DNA from: Fischerella thermalis PCC 7521
Lineage (GTDB): Bacteria > Cyanobacteriota > Cyanobacteriia > Cyanobacteriales > Nostocaceae
DNA length: 64,000 nucleotides
NCBI RefSeq assembly: GCF_000317225.1
Contig: NZ_AJLL01000033.1
Coordinates: forward strand, 124,001 to 188,000
Direction: 5' to 3'
The notes under the pieces were generated by a model. The model had not been told where the DNA came from. It saw only the letters and a list, made by a program, of their open reading frames with translations, and made no database searches. Position 1 is the first letter of the stretch; every line of letters starts with the position of its first letter. The position numbers were made by a program, and so were the translations under genes. Positions 49,118 to 59,844 of this stretch are shown here, piece after piece.

Positions 49118-50836
49118 TTAAATCCCATGACTTTTTCCTATCACCCAATGACGCCGGAAGAAACGGGCTAGAGCAGGTTCTTCTAGTGATAAGTATATTG
49201 GGCGTCCGTGGGGACAGGTGCGGGGGTTGCGAGTGCGTTGCCAATCATCTAAAATTTGCTGCATCTGTTCCAAGGAAAGGGGTGTACCGTTGCGAATGGC
49301 ACTGCGACAAGCAACAGCAACTTGTGCAGTTTGTAAGTCACCTCCCCGACTCAGTTCTAAAATTGCGTCTGCACAGTCATCTCGCTGCTGTAACATTGCG
49401 GGTACACTGCGAATTGCCCAAAGTTGTTCACCAAAGGGTTCAATATCTAAACCAATACGTTGTAGCTGAGATACTTGTACTGATGATAATTGATAGAAAA
49501 TGATCGGCGGTTCCATGGGAATGATTTGCCAGCGATCGCACAATTGCTCGTACAATATCCGCTCGTGGGCTATGTGCTGTTCCACTAACCACAAACCACC
49601 AGGATGTTCAGCAACTATATAAGTATTGTTTACTTGACCTACGGCTTTGAGGGTGCGGGAAGTAGGGGAAGTGGGGGGAGTATGAGGGGTAGAAGGATTG
49701 GTGTTATAAGCACCAGTTTCTTCTGCGACTTTGATTAATTTTCCCACTCTACTAGTATGAACTGCCTCTTGAATCGTGTCAGAGTTGATGCGGAGTGCTT
49801 GTTCAATCGCTTGATTAACTTGCTTTTGCCAGTAAGTCAAGTCATTAAGATAAATTTCTGTTTTAGCTGGGTTGCGGTTCCAGTTGATTTGATCTGGGGA
49901 AATCAACAAATGTAGACAACAAACTGGGTAGCGATCGCGTGGTAATGTTCTGTGAAATGCTCCTAAGATAGTTTGTTCTAATTCTGGTGCTTTGACCATT
50001 CTGCCGTTTATCGCTACCCGCAGCCAATCTGGACGATGGCGATGGCAGCGATCAGGCAATCCCACAACTAAATTCAGTGTAGAGACTTTAGATGTAAGGT
50101 CTTTAGAAGAATCGGGGAATTCTAGTTGCAATTCTTGCAAGTCACCCGGACGCACTTGCTGGAGAAGTTGCGGTATGAGTTTCCCCATTGTTGGGGCGGG
50201 AGAGATAGTGAACCATTCCCGGTCATTTTGCCAAACTTGCCAAGCAACTTGGGGGTGACAAAGGGCAATTTGGTAGATTGTTGCTTGCACTGCTTTCATT
50301 TGCTGTGCTAGTGCTGGTAATCCCTGACGTCTGGCTATACAACTACCAAAGAGATTGGAGACTGTGACAACTGTACCAGGTGCGATCGCAGCGACTTGTT
50401 GCTCTAGTATTTGCCCTCCATAGCCGTACACTACTCGCCAACCGACGCCTTCTTCCGTCCCCCCCGTCAACGGAACAGATATACGTGCAGATGGACGACT
50501 CAAGATTTCCAATTCTGCCAAGGTCGTTAAACTGTGTAAGGCTTCACCACGAAATCCCAAACTAGTGATTTTCCATAAATCTGCACAGCTACGAATTTTA
50601 CTTGTGCTATGAGCTGATGCTGCTCGCTGTAGGTCTTCCAAGTTCATACCACAGCCATTATCAGCAACTCGAACTCGCCATTGTTCAGGCCATAAAGAAA
50701 CCACAACCCGTGTTGCCCCTGCGTCAAGGGAATTTTCTACTAGTTCCCGCACTACAGCTGCTAAAGAGTCTATTACCTCTCCAGCTGTAATTAAGTGTAC
50801 GACTTCTTTTGGTAAAACTTGAATTGTGGATACCAT
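49118..50836 (-). CDS. mutL: DNA mismatch repair protein MutL
   Basis: 572 aa. GHKL ATPase N-domain: ITAGEVIDSLAAVVRELVEN (motif I with SLDAGA after), VRVADNGCGM, TSKI, LGFRGEALHSL. Transducer domain about 210-340. C-terminal endonuclease motifs are present but altered: EQHIAHERILYEQL at the DQHAx2Ex4E site (Glu for Asp, Ile for Ala), ACRSAIRNGTPL, CPHGRPIYL. It couples MutS mismatch recognition to strand removal. The endonuclease site is probably functional though variant, as cyanobacteria lack MutH. Confidence 0.95.
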   Translation of the reverse strand: MVSTIQVLPKEVVHLITAGEVIDSLAAVVRELVENSLDAGATRVVVSLWPEQWRVRVADNGCGMNLEDLQRAASAHSTSKIRSCADLWKITSLGFRGEALHSLTTLAELEILSRPSARISVPLTGGTEEGVGWRVVYGYGGQILEQQVAAIAPGTVVTVSNLFGSCIARRQGLPALAQQMKAVQATIYQIALCHPQVAWQVWQNDREWFTISPAPTMGKLIPQLLQQVRPGDLQELQLEFPDSSKDLTSKVSTLNLVVGLPDRCHRHRPDWLRVAINGRMVKAPELEQTILGAFHRTLPRDRYPVCCLHLLISPDQINWNRNPAKTEIYLNDLTYWQKQVNQAIEQALRINSDTIQEAVHTSRVGKLIKVAEETGAYNTNPSTPHTPPTSPTSRTLKAVGQVNNTYIVAEHPGGLWLVEQHIAHERILYEQLCDRWQIIPMEPPIIFYQLSSVQVSQLQRIGLDIEPFGEQLWAIRSVPAMLQQRDDCADAILELSRGGDLQTAQVAVACRSAIRNGTPLSLEQMQQILDDWQRTRNPRTCPHGRPIYLSLEEPALARFFRRHWVIGKSHGI

Positions 50837-51051
50837 AAAGTCTAGTTTAGGCGAGGAGTTAATTAATTTAGCATCTAAATAAATTTCCTTTTATTTCTAT
50901 ATAAAAATTTATATTTTTTAAGTTAAATTTATTCAATTTTGTCAATCTTAATAAAAATATTTATTATTTTTAAAAAAAGCTCGAGAAAAATAAATTCTTT
51001 GATAGATTGCTGTTTATGGTGAAAATCAACTAACTATTAGGCAAGGCTATT

Positions 51052-51372
51052 ATGCTTGATTCTGTTGCACACAACTTGAAATCTCGTCTGGAATTTGGTC
51101 AACCTGGTTTTTCGATAGTTGATGTACGCGATCGCAGCAGCTACAATATAGGTCATATTACAGGAGCAGTACCCATTCCCTTAGCTGAGTTGGCAAGTCG
51201 TGCTAAAACTGCTTTCCACAGCAAGCGTGAGATTTTTGTTTATGGTGAAAACGATGATCAGGCTGCCCAAGCTACACAGATTTTAAAAGAGGCAGGTTTT
51301 GCTCATGTTACTGAAATCAAAGGTGGCTTGTCTGCCTGGAAGTCAGTTGGAGGTGCAACAGTGGAAGTATAA
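51052..51372 (+). CDS. Rhodanese-like domain protein lacking the catalytic Cys
   Basis: 106 aa single rhodanese domain: FSIVDVRDRSSYNIGHITGA, VPIPLAELASRAKTAF, and a C-terminal IKGGLSAWKSVGG. At the active-site loop the sequence is REIFVYGENDDQAAQATQIL: there is no Cys, so it cannot transfer sulfur. It may be a regulatory or binding domain. A well-formed short cytoplasmic protein. Confidence 0.88.
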   Translation: MLDSVAHNLKSRLEFGQPGFSIVDVRDRSSYNIGHITGAVPIPLAELASRAKTAFHSKREIFVYGENDDQAAQATQILKEAGFAHVTEIKGGLSAWKSVGGATVEV

Positions 51373-51458
51373 GGGGAAAGGGAAACGGATACAAGGGAAG
51401 GGAGAATTATTTAACAGGTCTCTTCCCAATTCCCGATACCCAATACCCTGTCCCCGAT

Positions 51459-52502
51459 CTAATGTTGCATCGCTACAAGTTTACTATCTTCATGATTGAG
51501 CAACCCATTTAACAACGATACTGGACGTTGACCGTAAGGCCAAGCAAAAGCATGACGGAAAGCTGCATCTTGACAGGCTTGGAGCTGTTGAAAGTTAATG
51601 ATGTCATAGGTGAGAAGATTTTCGTATTCAAACGGTAAACGGACGTTATGTAGCCCGGCGTTATCTGTACAAATGGCGATATCTACTCCAGCATCAAAAC
51701 AACGGTCAAAAACAACTTTAAGTTGCCGGATATCCTCTAAAGTACCTGTTTTCAGGTAAGTTGTCGGGCAAATTTCTAAACACTGATTACGTTTGGCTAA
51801 ATCTGGAAGTAATTCGGGGTGTAACAAAGGAATTTGGATACCGTGACCAATTCGCATCAGATAAGGTAACAGTTCTGGGTAGCAACCAGCGGTTGTTTCG
51901 TAAAGATGTCCTGTTGTGCCAATTCCCAGAGACAGGGCATATTCGTATAATTCTACCCATTCTTCTAGGCGATCGCCATAATAACTATCCCCGCCTGCCA
52001 CGTCTACTGCACATACATACTGCTTATTTTGTGCGCCTAAATCTACAATCGCTTTGTTCACCTCATAGGGTAGACGGGAATGCATACAAAGAATTTGACT
52101 TGTGACAATCGGATACTCAGATATTTTGCTCGCTTTACCCACCACTTCAACAATTTCCGCCATTTTGTCAATTCTTTCTGATTGACTCAGGTGTTCTGGT
52201 GTTCGCAGATAAGGTGTGTAACGTAATTCTAAATAAGCCAAATTTTCAAATATATAAGCACCCCGCAGCAGACGATAAATAAAATAGGGTAGAGTCTCTA
52301 CAGTTTGCACACTTTCAACAAGAGTGTGTAACTCTAAATATTCATCCAAAGTATTACGCGGACGTGTGTAAAACTCTTCAAAATCTCCATAGTTAGCAAA
52401 CCGAGAAATTAACTTAGAAGAATGACGTTCAAAGTATCGCCATAAAACTCTTGGTACGACCGAACCACCAAGGTGTCTGTGTAACTCTGCATATAAAGCC
52501 AT
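51459..52502 (-). CDS. Adenosine-deaminase-family metal hydrolase (variant active site)
   Basis: 347 aa from ATG at 52502 (MALYAELHRHLGGSVVP); the upstream 19 codons are low-complexity. ADA-type motifs: HRHLGG (first His pair), GTTGHLYETTAG (third zinc His and the catalytic Glu in HLYE, normally HAGE), RIGHGIQIPLL, and CTDNAGLHNVRL, where the second Asp of the usual TDDP motif is Asn. Zinc ligands are kept but a substrate-contacting Asp is lost, so it may deaminate another nucleoside. Cyanobacteria-wide family, function not settled. Confidence 0.82.
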   Translation of the reverse strand: MALYAELHRHLGGSVVPRVLWRYFERHSSKLISRFANYGDFEEFYTRPRNTLDEYLELHTLVESVQTVETLPYFIYRLLRGAYIFENLAYLELRYTPYLRTPEHLSQSERIDKMAEIVEVVGKASKISEYPIVTSQILCMHSRLPYEVNKAIVDLGAQNKQYVCAVDVAGGDSYYGDRLEEWVELYEYALSLGIGTTGHLYETTAGCYPELLPYLMRIGHGIQIPLLHPELLPDLAKRNQCLEICPTTYLKTGTLEDIRQLKVVFDRCFDAGVDIAICTDNAGLHNVRLPFEYENLLTYDIINFQQLQACQDAAFRHAFAWPYGQRPVSLLNGLLNHEDSKLVAMQH

Positions 52503-54454
<1,952 letters not shown>

Positions 54455-54491
54455 GCTAGCCCAATTTGTCGATTCACTACTAACAATTTCT

Positions 54492-54791
54492 ATGGAACTT
54501 ACGATTGAGTGTAAAAAGCGGCCAGAAGGTAGCAAGCCTAATGCTTTGCGTCGTTCTGGGTTAATACCTGCTAATTTGTACGGTCACAAAGGTAGCGAGT
54601 CTGTTTCTCTAGTTGTTGATGCTAAAACTGTTGAGCAGTTGCTTAAAAAGGCTCGTGTCAACAAAACTGAGTTTGAACTTAATGTAACAGATTTGGATTG
54701 GCGCGGTACAACGGTGATCCGAGAGGTTCAAACTCATCCAGCGAAAGGGACACCTTATCATCTAAGTTTTTTTGCTTCCAGCAAAGGTTGA
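54492..54791 (+). CDS. rplY: Ribosomal protein bL25 (short form)
   Basis: 99 aa from ATG at 54492 ([20 protein letters not shown]); the upstream open frame overlaps purA. L25 core: [38 protein letters not shown]-like end. Short without the CTC tail, as usual in cyanobacteria. Binds 5S rRNA. The terminator at 54817-54842 ends the purA-rplY unit. Confidence 0.9.
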   Translation: MELTIECKKRPEGSKPNALRRSGLIPANLYGHKGSESVSLVVDAKTVEQLLKKARVNKTEFELNVTDLDWRGTTVIREVQTHPAKGTPYHLSFFASSKG

Positions 54792-54816
54792 TACAGTTTG
54801 TCATAATTGCTGATGG

Positions 54817-54842
54817 AACCAGGGTTTTCACCCTGGTTTTTT
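54817..54842 (+). terminator. Rho-independent terminator after rplY
   Basis: AACCAGGG, loop TTTTCA, CCCTGGTT and a T-tract. 25 bp past the rplY stop. Confidence 0.92.
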
Positions 54843-54879
54843 ATTGATTGAACCGCGAAGACGCCAAGGACGCTAAGAA

Positions 54880-56433
54880 ATGACAGAGGTTTTAGTTCCA
54901 CCTTTAATTCAGCAGATGTTGCAGCCTGGGTTTTATCCTCATCAGGTGCAGGAACCAGTGAAGTTAATTCAAACGCATGTTTCTTATGTGTTATTGACTG
55001 GGGATTTTGTTTATAAGTTGAAGAAGCCAGTAAATTTTGGCTTTTTGGATTATTCGACTTTGGAGAAGCGTCGGCATTTTTGTGAGGAGGAGTTAAGGTT
55101 AAATCAACGGGGTGCGCCGGAACTTTATTTGGAAGTATTACCTGTTGCTTTGGTGGGTGAGCAATATCAATTGGGGGGAACGCCAGTGGTAGAGTATGCA
55201 CTAAAGATGCGTCAGTTTCCCCAAGAGGCGTTGTTGAGTGAGATGTTTGAACAGGGGAAATTAGAACAGAGGCATATGGTGGAATTGGGACGGGTAGTGG
55301 CAGAATTTCATGGGAAAACTGTTAGTAATGATTACATTCGTTCTTTTGGAGAAGTATCACAAGTCCGGGCTGCGTTTGAGGAAAATTATCAGCAAACGGA
55401 AAGGTATATTGGTGGACCACAGACGCAGGTGCAGTTTGAGGAAACGAAGAAATATACAGGTCAATTTTTTGCAGAGCGTGGGGAACTGTTTAAAAGTCGT
55501 ATTGCTAATGATTATATTAGGGAATGTCATGGCGATTTGCACTTGAGAAATATTGCGCTATGGCAAGATAAGATTTTGCTATTTGACTGCATTGAGTTTA
55601 ACGAGCCGTTTCGCTTTGTTGATGTGATGTACGATGTGGCGTTTACGGTAATGGATTTGGAAGCGCGACAGTCTCGAGATTTAGCTAATGTGTTTTTGAA
55701 TACTTATGTTGAACAAACAGGGGATTGGGAAGGTTTACAGGTATTACCTTTGTATTTAAGTCGCCAAGCTTATGTCAGGGCGAAAGTCACTTCGTTTTTG
55801 CTGGATGATCCGGGTGTACCAACAGAAGCTAAGCAGGAGGCGACGAAAACTGCTGCTGCTTATTACAAGCAAGCGTGGGAGTATACTCAGCCGCGTCAAG
55901 GACAGCTAATTTTAATGTCGGGCGTATCTGGTTCTGGAAAGAGTACAACAGCTCGGTATTTAGCTCAACAGATAGGAGCAATTCACATTCGTTCCGATGC
56001 AGTGCGCAAGCATTTGGCGGGTATTCCCTTGCTGCAACGTGGTGGAGATGATTTGTATACCCCCGAAATGAGTCAGAAAACTTATACACGCTTACTGGAG
56101 TTGGGGATAATGCTGGCAAGTCAAGGTTTTAATGTGATTTTAGATGCCAAGTATGATCGCCAGCAGTTACGACAAGAAGCGATCGCTCAAGCCCAAGCTA
56201 AGAAAATACCCTTGCAGATTTTGTGTTGTACAGCACCACTGGATGTTTTACAACAACGTCTGCAACAGCGTACTGGTGATATTGCTGATGCAACTGCTGA
56301 TTTATTAGCGTCACAACTTGATACTGCTGAGGGCTGGACTGAAAAAGAAAAACCATTTGTGAAAATTTTGGACACAACTCAACCAATACAGGCACAATTA
56401 AAGGAAATATTTACGAAGGAAGGCAGAAGGTAA
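54880..56433 (+). CDS. Fused APH-like kinase and P-loop kinase
   Basis: 517 aa. Residues about 1-320 look like an aminoglycoside-phosphotransferase-type small-molecule kinase: catalytic RECHGDLHLRNIALW and metal DFG-like LLFDCIEFNEPFRFVDVMYD. Residues about 340-517 are a P-loop kinase with Walker A ILMSGVSGSGKSTTARYLA and HIRSDAVRKHLAG. The fusion occurs as a family in many bacteria; substrates are unknown. The start lies in a repeat-like leader AACCGCGAAGACGCCAAGG, with AAGGACGC serving as a possible ribosome site. Confidence 0.85.
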   Translation: MTEVLVPPLIQQMLQPGFYPHQVQEPVKLIQTHVSYVLLTGDFVYKLKKPVNFGFLDYSTLEKRRHFCEEELRLNQRGAPELYLEVLPVALVGEQYQLGGTPVVEYALKMRQFPQEALLSEMFEQGKLEQRHMVELGRVVAEFHGKTVSNDYIRSFGEVSQVRAAFEENYQQTERYIGGPQTQVQFEETKKYTGQFFAERGELFKSRIANDYIRECHGDLHLRNIALWQDKILLFDCIEFNEPFRFVDVMYDVAFTVMDLEARQSRDLANVFLNTYVEQTGDWEGLQVLPLYLSRQAYVRAKVTSFLLDDPGVPTEAKQEATKTAAAYYKQAWEYTQPRQGQLILMSGVSGSGKSTTARYLAQQIGAIHIRSDAVRKHLAGIPLLQRGGDDLYTPEMSQKTYTRLLELGIMLASQGFNVILDAKYDRQQLRQEAIAQAQAKKIPLQILCCTAPLDVLQQRLQQRTGDIADATADLLASQLDTAEGWTEKEKPFVKILDTTQPIQAQLKEIFTKEGRR

Positions 56434-56566
56434 AGATTTACAAAAAGCCTTAACAGTGAATTTTAGATTTTGGGATTTGGATTTCAGTGATTAGGAAAGT
56501 AATTTTTGTAATTGGCTTGATGCTGATTAATCCAAAATCCGAAATCCATCTTGAAAAGCTTTGAAG

Positions 56567-56645
56567 TTCCCTCCGGGACGCTGCGCGTAGGCGCGTAAGC
56601 GACTTCTCGTAAGAGTACGGAGGTTTCCTCCGCTCAAACTTTTCG
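56567..56645. repeat. Dispersed GC-rich element with palindromic CGGAGGTTTCCTCCG
   Basis: A GC-rich insert (CCCTCCGGGACGCTGCGCG) in AT-rich DNA, ending in the perfect inverted repeat at 56618-56632 and CTCAAACTTTTCG. Compositionally unlike its flanks and of a type repeated in Nostoc genomes. Confidence 0.6.
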
Positions 56646-56669
56646 CAAAATTCAAAATCGGTTGACCTT

Positions 56670-57185
56670 ATGACACCACAGAAGAACAATTTCAAGCAAT
56701 TTCTATCGATATCGCCCAATTTTTTAAATCAGATACTATTTGGGATCTTTTTAACACTCATTTTTTTAGTGGTACGTTACCCACTACCTGTAAGTCTTTT
56801 CTTGGGTATATTAGGTGGCTTAGCTGTAGGCTGGCTAACAACAGCTAGTAAAGGTACTCCCCAAGGTGATTCAATAGCCTCTTCTGAGGGTATTGATGCG
56901 GGTTTAAAATACTGGTTATTCTTCTTACTCGGCTTTGTGTTTCTGGGATATCAACCATCCGTAAGTATATTGCTGGGTTCGTTAGCCGGTATTGGTGGAG
57001 GCTGGATTATTGCTTGGTGGAAAAGTAAGGAAGAGACTAGAACTCAAATCCCGGACGAATTAATAGATGAAACACAACTAGAGTTACCTCCTACCCCAAC
57101 TGTCAAGCGACGAGTCAGAAAGCCTACACGTCGCTACCGTCGTTCATCTGGAGGTTCTAACTGGCCACAATTTTGGCGGAGGTAA
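56670..57185 (+). CDS. Small membrane protein with basic tail
   Basis: 171 aa. Two to three membrane segments: FGIFLTLIFLVVRYPLPVSL, LGILGGLAVGWLTTA, and WLFFLLGFVFLGYQPSVSIL with LLGSLAGIGGGWIIAWW. The C-terminal 35 residues are strongly basic (KRRVRKPTRRYRRSSGGSNW) and end in WPQFWRR. No family known. Role unknown. Confidence 0.72.
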   Translation: MTPQKNNFKQFLSISPNFLNQILFGIFLTLIFLVVRYPLPVSLFLGILGGLAVGWLTTASKGTPQGDSIASSEGIDAGLKYWLFFLLGFVFLGYQPSVSILLGSLAGIGGGWIIAWWKSKEETRTQIPDELIDETQLELPPTPTVKRRVRKPTRRYRRSSGGSNWPQFWRR

Positions 57186-57254
57186 AAAAGTTTTGTTAGT
57201 TGTTAGTTGTTTGTTGTTTGTTTTCTCCCCTGTCCTCCCGTCTCTCCATCTCCC

Positions 57255-58049
57255 ATGTTCTTGTTTCTCTCAAAGTTGCTACCACTATTTTTTTATCCTT
57301 TGGGGCTAGCTAGTATTTGTTTGCTGGTAGCACTGTTCATGTTGTGGAAACGTCCTCGTACAGCAGCGATCGCTATCACGTTGGCGCTAGTGATATTGTT
57401 ATTAAGTAGTAATGCCTGGATTGCTAATTTACTAGTGCGATCGCTAGAATGGCAGTATTTGCCACCTGCACAACTACCAAATGCAGAAGCAATCGTTGTG
57501 TTAGGCGGTGCTACTAAACCAGCTTTGCCACCACGACCAAGTGTAGATTTAAATGAGAGTGGCGATCGCGTTATTTATGCTGCTCAACTTTATCGCCAAA
57601 ACAAAGCCCCTTTAATTATTCTGAGTGGTGGGCGCATTGATTGGGGCGACAATCAAGGTTTATCAGAATCTGAAGATATGGCCCAAGTCCTTACCTCTAT
57701 TGGTATACCATCAGAAGTTCTCGTTCAAGAAGCTGAATCTCTCAATACCTATCAAAATGCAGTAAATGTCAAAAAAATACTTGACACTCGTGGGATTGGC
57801 CGGATTTTACTAGTGACTTCCGCTATGCATATGCCTCGGTCATTTTTAATCTTTAAGCGTCAGGGTATTGAGGCTATCCCTGCACCTACTGATTTTCTGA
57901 TAACTAACACCGAAATCAAAGCACTCGGCCATACTCCTAAAGCTGCTATTTTGAGTTTGTTACCAGATAGTTCTAATTTACATAAGTTTACTGTGGCAGC
58001 TAAAGAGTATGTTGGTATGTTTGTCTATCGTTTGAGAGGCTGGCTGTAA
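57255..58049 (+). CDS. YdcF/DUF218-family membrane protein (ElyC/SanA-like)
   Basis: 264 aa from ATG at 57255 (MFLFLSKLLPLFFYPLGLAS); the frame upstream reads through a short-repeat tract and is not coding. Two membrane segments (about 5-30 and 40-60), then DUF218: AEAIVVLGGATKPALPP, LIILSGGRIDWGD, ESLNTYQNAVNVKKIL, ILLVTSAMHMPRSFLIFKRQ. Relatives ElyC and SanA act in envelope integrity; exact role unknown. Confidence 0.87.
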   Translation: MFLFLSKLLPLFFYPLGLASICLLVALFMLWKRPRTAAIAITLALVILLLSSNAWIANLLVRSLEWQYLPPAQLPNAEAIVVLGGATKPALPPRPSVDLNESGDRVIYAAQLYRQNKAPLIILSGGRIDWGDNQGLSESEDMAQVLTSIGIPSEVLVQEAESLNTYQNAVNVKKILDTRGIGRILLVTSAMHMPRSFLIFKRQGIEAIPAPTDFLITNTEIKALGHTPKAAILSLLPDSSNLHKFTVAAKEYVGMFVYRLRGWL

Positions 58050-58121
58050 TAATAAATGAGGAGTTGAATAAGTAATTATGAACTTTCACTCTTAAATTTT
58101 TGCTTTTAATTCATTCAAGTT

Positions 58122-58346
58122 ATGTCTAAAGACTTACCACATATTATTCCTTGTCCTCAACCTCAAATTGAGGAAAGTTTTGCTGTCTACCAAACCACTC
58201 ACCAATTTTATCACGAAGTTAAAACCAGAACAGATTATCAACAATACTGTGAGTGGTATTACGCAACAGCAGAACAACATCGTCAAGACCTAAAAAAAAT
58301 GCGCGGCGAATTGAATATAATGCAGTTTTTTGTTCGCCGCCAATGA
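58122..58346 (+). CDS. Small conserved-type cytoplasmic protein
   Basis: 74 aa, MSKDLPHIIPCPQPQIEESF, then Tyr-rich helix YYATAEQHRQDLKKMRGELN and a basic end FFVRRQ. No family recognised. Convergent with ftrV, six bases apart. The predicted start is supported only by the open frame. Confidence 0.55.
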   Translation: MSKDLPHIIPCPQPQIEESFAVYQTTHQFYHEVKTRTDYQQYCEWYYATAEQHRQDLKKMRGELNIMQFFVRRQ

Positions 58347-58352
58347 GGGACG

Positions 58353-58574
58353 TTAAATAATTTCTAACTCCTTTTCACGGAAGTGAGCTTTGAATTTTTT
58401 GCTAAACTGCACTAGAACAGGCAAGTTAGCACTAACTGGTCTACCGTGCCACTGGGTAACAATATCTACTACCTCTCCCTCTGTACCTTTTAGATCAAAT
58501 GCATTACCACGATGCTCGGGATGATGGTACACTACCACGGATTCTTTAACACGAACGCGATCGCCTTTCTTCAT
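58353..58574 (-). CDS. ftrV: Ferredoxin-thioredoxin reductase, variable chain
   Basis: 73 aa from ATG at 58574 (MKKGDRVRVKESVVVYHHPE); the frame continues 17 codons upstream but this start matches the family length. SH3-like barrel: VYHHPEHRGNAFDLKGTEGE, VTQWHGRPVSANLPVLVQFS, FKAHFREKELEII. It clasps the catalytic chain that passes electrons from ferredoxin to thioredoxin. No ftrC is nearby. A structured leader or separate RNA lies upstream (58691-58858). Confidence 0.93.
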   Translation of the reverse strand: MKKGDRVRVKESVVVYHHPEHRGNAFDLKGTEGEVVDIVTQWHGRPVSANLPVLVQFSKKFKAHFREKELEII

Positions 58575-58690
58575 AATAGAACTTACACCTAGCTTCTGCT
58601 TTTCCACAAGTGTCTCCACTGCCATCCCTCACTGAACTTGCTGCTGATAAAACATAGACTGCTTGCAAAAGTCGTTTTTGGCTTCTAAGC

Positions 58691-58722
58691 AGTATTGAGG
58701 CGTGATTTAACGCCTTAATACT
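58691..58722. promoter_or_regulatory. Strong hairpin upstream of ftrV
   Basis: Arms AGTATTGAGGCGT and ACGCCTTAATACT with loop GATTTA; one G-T (wobble on the + strand, A-C on the minus strand) is the only mismatch. Lies 117-148 bp before the ftrV start, downstream of the candidate RNA terminator. Confidence 0.7.
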
Positions 58723-58727
58723 ACCTA

Positions 58728-58858
58728 GACAAACAAAGCCTGCCTATGCAGGCTTGAATATGGTTCGTTCTCTTAGTCTAAGACCCTTGTTTTCCAATCG
58801 ATGGGAGAATAAGAGAACCAGGTGAGATATAAAATCACCTGTTGCTTTGCCAAGGGGC
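58728..58858 (-). ncRNA. Candidate structured small RNA or leader upstream of ftrV
   Basis: On the minus strand, from about 58858: a hairpin AGGTGA/TCACCT (58820-58840), a longer stem GGTTCTCTTA / TAAGAGAACgaACC (58762-58819) and a GC-rich terminator hairpin AAGCCTGC-ATAG-GCAGGCTT (58736-58755) followed by TTTGTTTGTC. TAAAAT at 58865-58870 could be a -10. The sequence CAAAGC near the 5' end is complementary to GCTTTG of the terminator, which would allow alternative pairing, as in an attenuator. Not matched to a known family; 6S RNA and others remain untested. Confidence 0.45.
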
Positions 58859-59068
58859 CTAACCATTTTATCTTCACTCTAGGGTGATACAGCAGTCAAG
58901 TTAGTTAGTTATGGTTGTTGATTGTTGGTGGTTGTGGTTAATTATTGTTTTTCTCCCGTGTCTTTCTTTGCCACCCCGCCCGTGCTACGCGCACTCTCCC
59001 CGCAAGTGAGGAGGGTGAGGGTGGGGTGTACTCCATCTAGATGCAAAGGGGTGTTCAGGCATAATTAC

Positions 59069-59653
59069 TTAAGCTTGCTGCTGAGGAACCTGTGTCATTT
59101 GTGCTAATTGCTTTTCTTTATCAAGTCTGCGCTTTCTAGCATAAAGCTGAATAGTCACCGCCATCAGCACAACCAAGCCAAAAATAACCCAAGCAGTCAA
59201 ATCTGTAGGCAAACTATTCTTAAAGACAACCAACATCACAATCACCACCAATAAAACTGTTGGTGCTTCATTCATCGCACGCATCTGTTTACTAGTCCAT
59301 TTGCATCTATTTTCTGCCAACTGTTTCATCAAACGAGCGCAGTAGTGATGATAAACAAGTAAAAGTGCCACAAATCCGAGTTTATAGTGTAACCAAGTTT
59401 GTTTTAAAAACTCTGGTTGCGTCACCAGTAACCCAATTGCACACGCCACAGTCACCAGCATTCCCGGAGTTGTGATGATGTTGTAGAGGCGCTTTTCCAT
59501 AATTTGATACTGATTTTTTAGTATCGTCTTTGCTGGTTCTGGTTCTTGTTCAGCTTCGATGTGATAGATGAAAAGACGCACTAAATAAAATAACCCAGCA
59601 AACCAAACCACAACGCCGATTATATGAAATGCTTTAAACCAAGAATAAGCCAT
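59069..59653 (-). CDS. hemJ: HemJ-type protoporphyrinogen IX oxidase
   Basis: 194 aa, about five membrane segments. HemJ/UPF0093 blocks: WFKAFHIIGVVVWFAGLFYL (conserved His), EKRLYNIITTPGMLVTV, WLHYKLGFVALLLVYHHYC and NEAPTVLLVVIVMLVVFKN. Oxidises protoporphyrinogen IX to protoporphyrin IX for heme and chlorophyll in cyanobacteria lacking HemY. Downstream end is Gln-rich and variable. Confidence 0.93.
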   Translation of the reverse strand: MAYSWFKAFHIIGVVVWFAGLFYLVRLFIYHIEAEQEPEPAKTILKNQYQIMEKRLYNIITTPGMLVTVACAIGLLVTQPEFLKQTWLHYKLGFVALLLVYHHYCARLMKQLAENRCKWTSKQMRAMNEAPTVLLVVIVMLVVFKNSLPTDLTAWVIFGLVVLMAVTIQLYARKRRLDKEKQLAQMTQVPQQQA

Positions 59654-59844
59654 GAATTTTAACCTGTGTTTCTACTCTCAAATATCAGGTTAAGGCAAAA
59701 TCTTGTACGGCAATTGCTGGGAATGAAGTTGAGTGATAAAGAAGTGTGAAGTTTTTCAAGCCAATCATGGTAAAGCCCCACGAACCTTGCGATAAAAATT
59801 TAACTCCTCTATACTCCTACATCCTTACACCCCCACACCCATTT

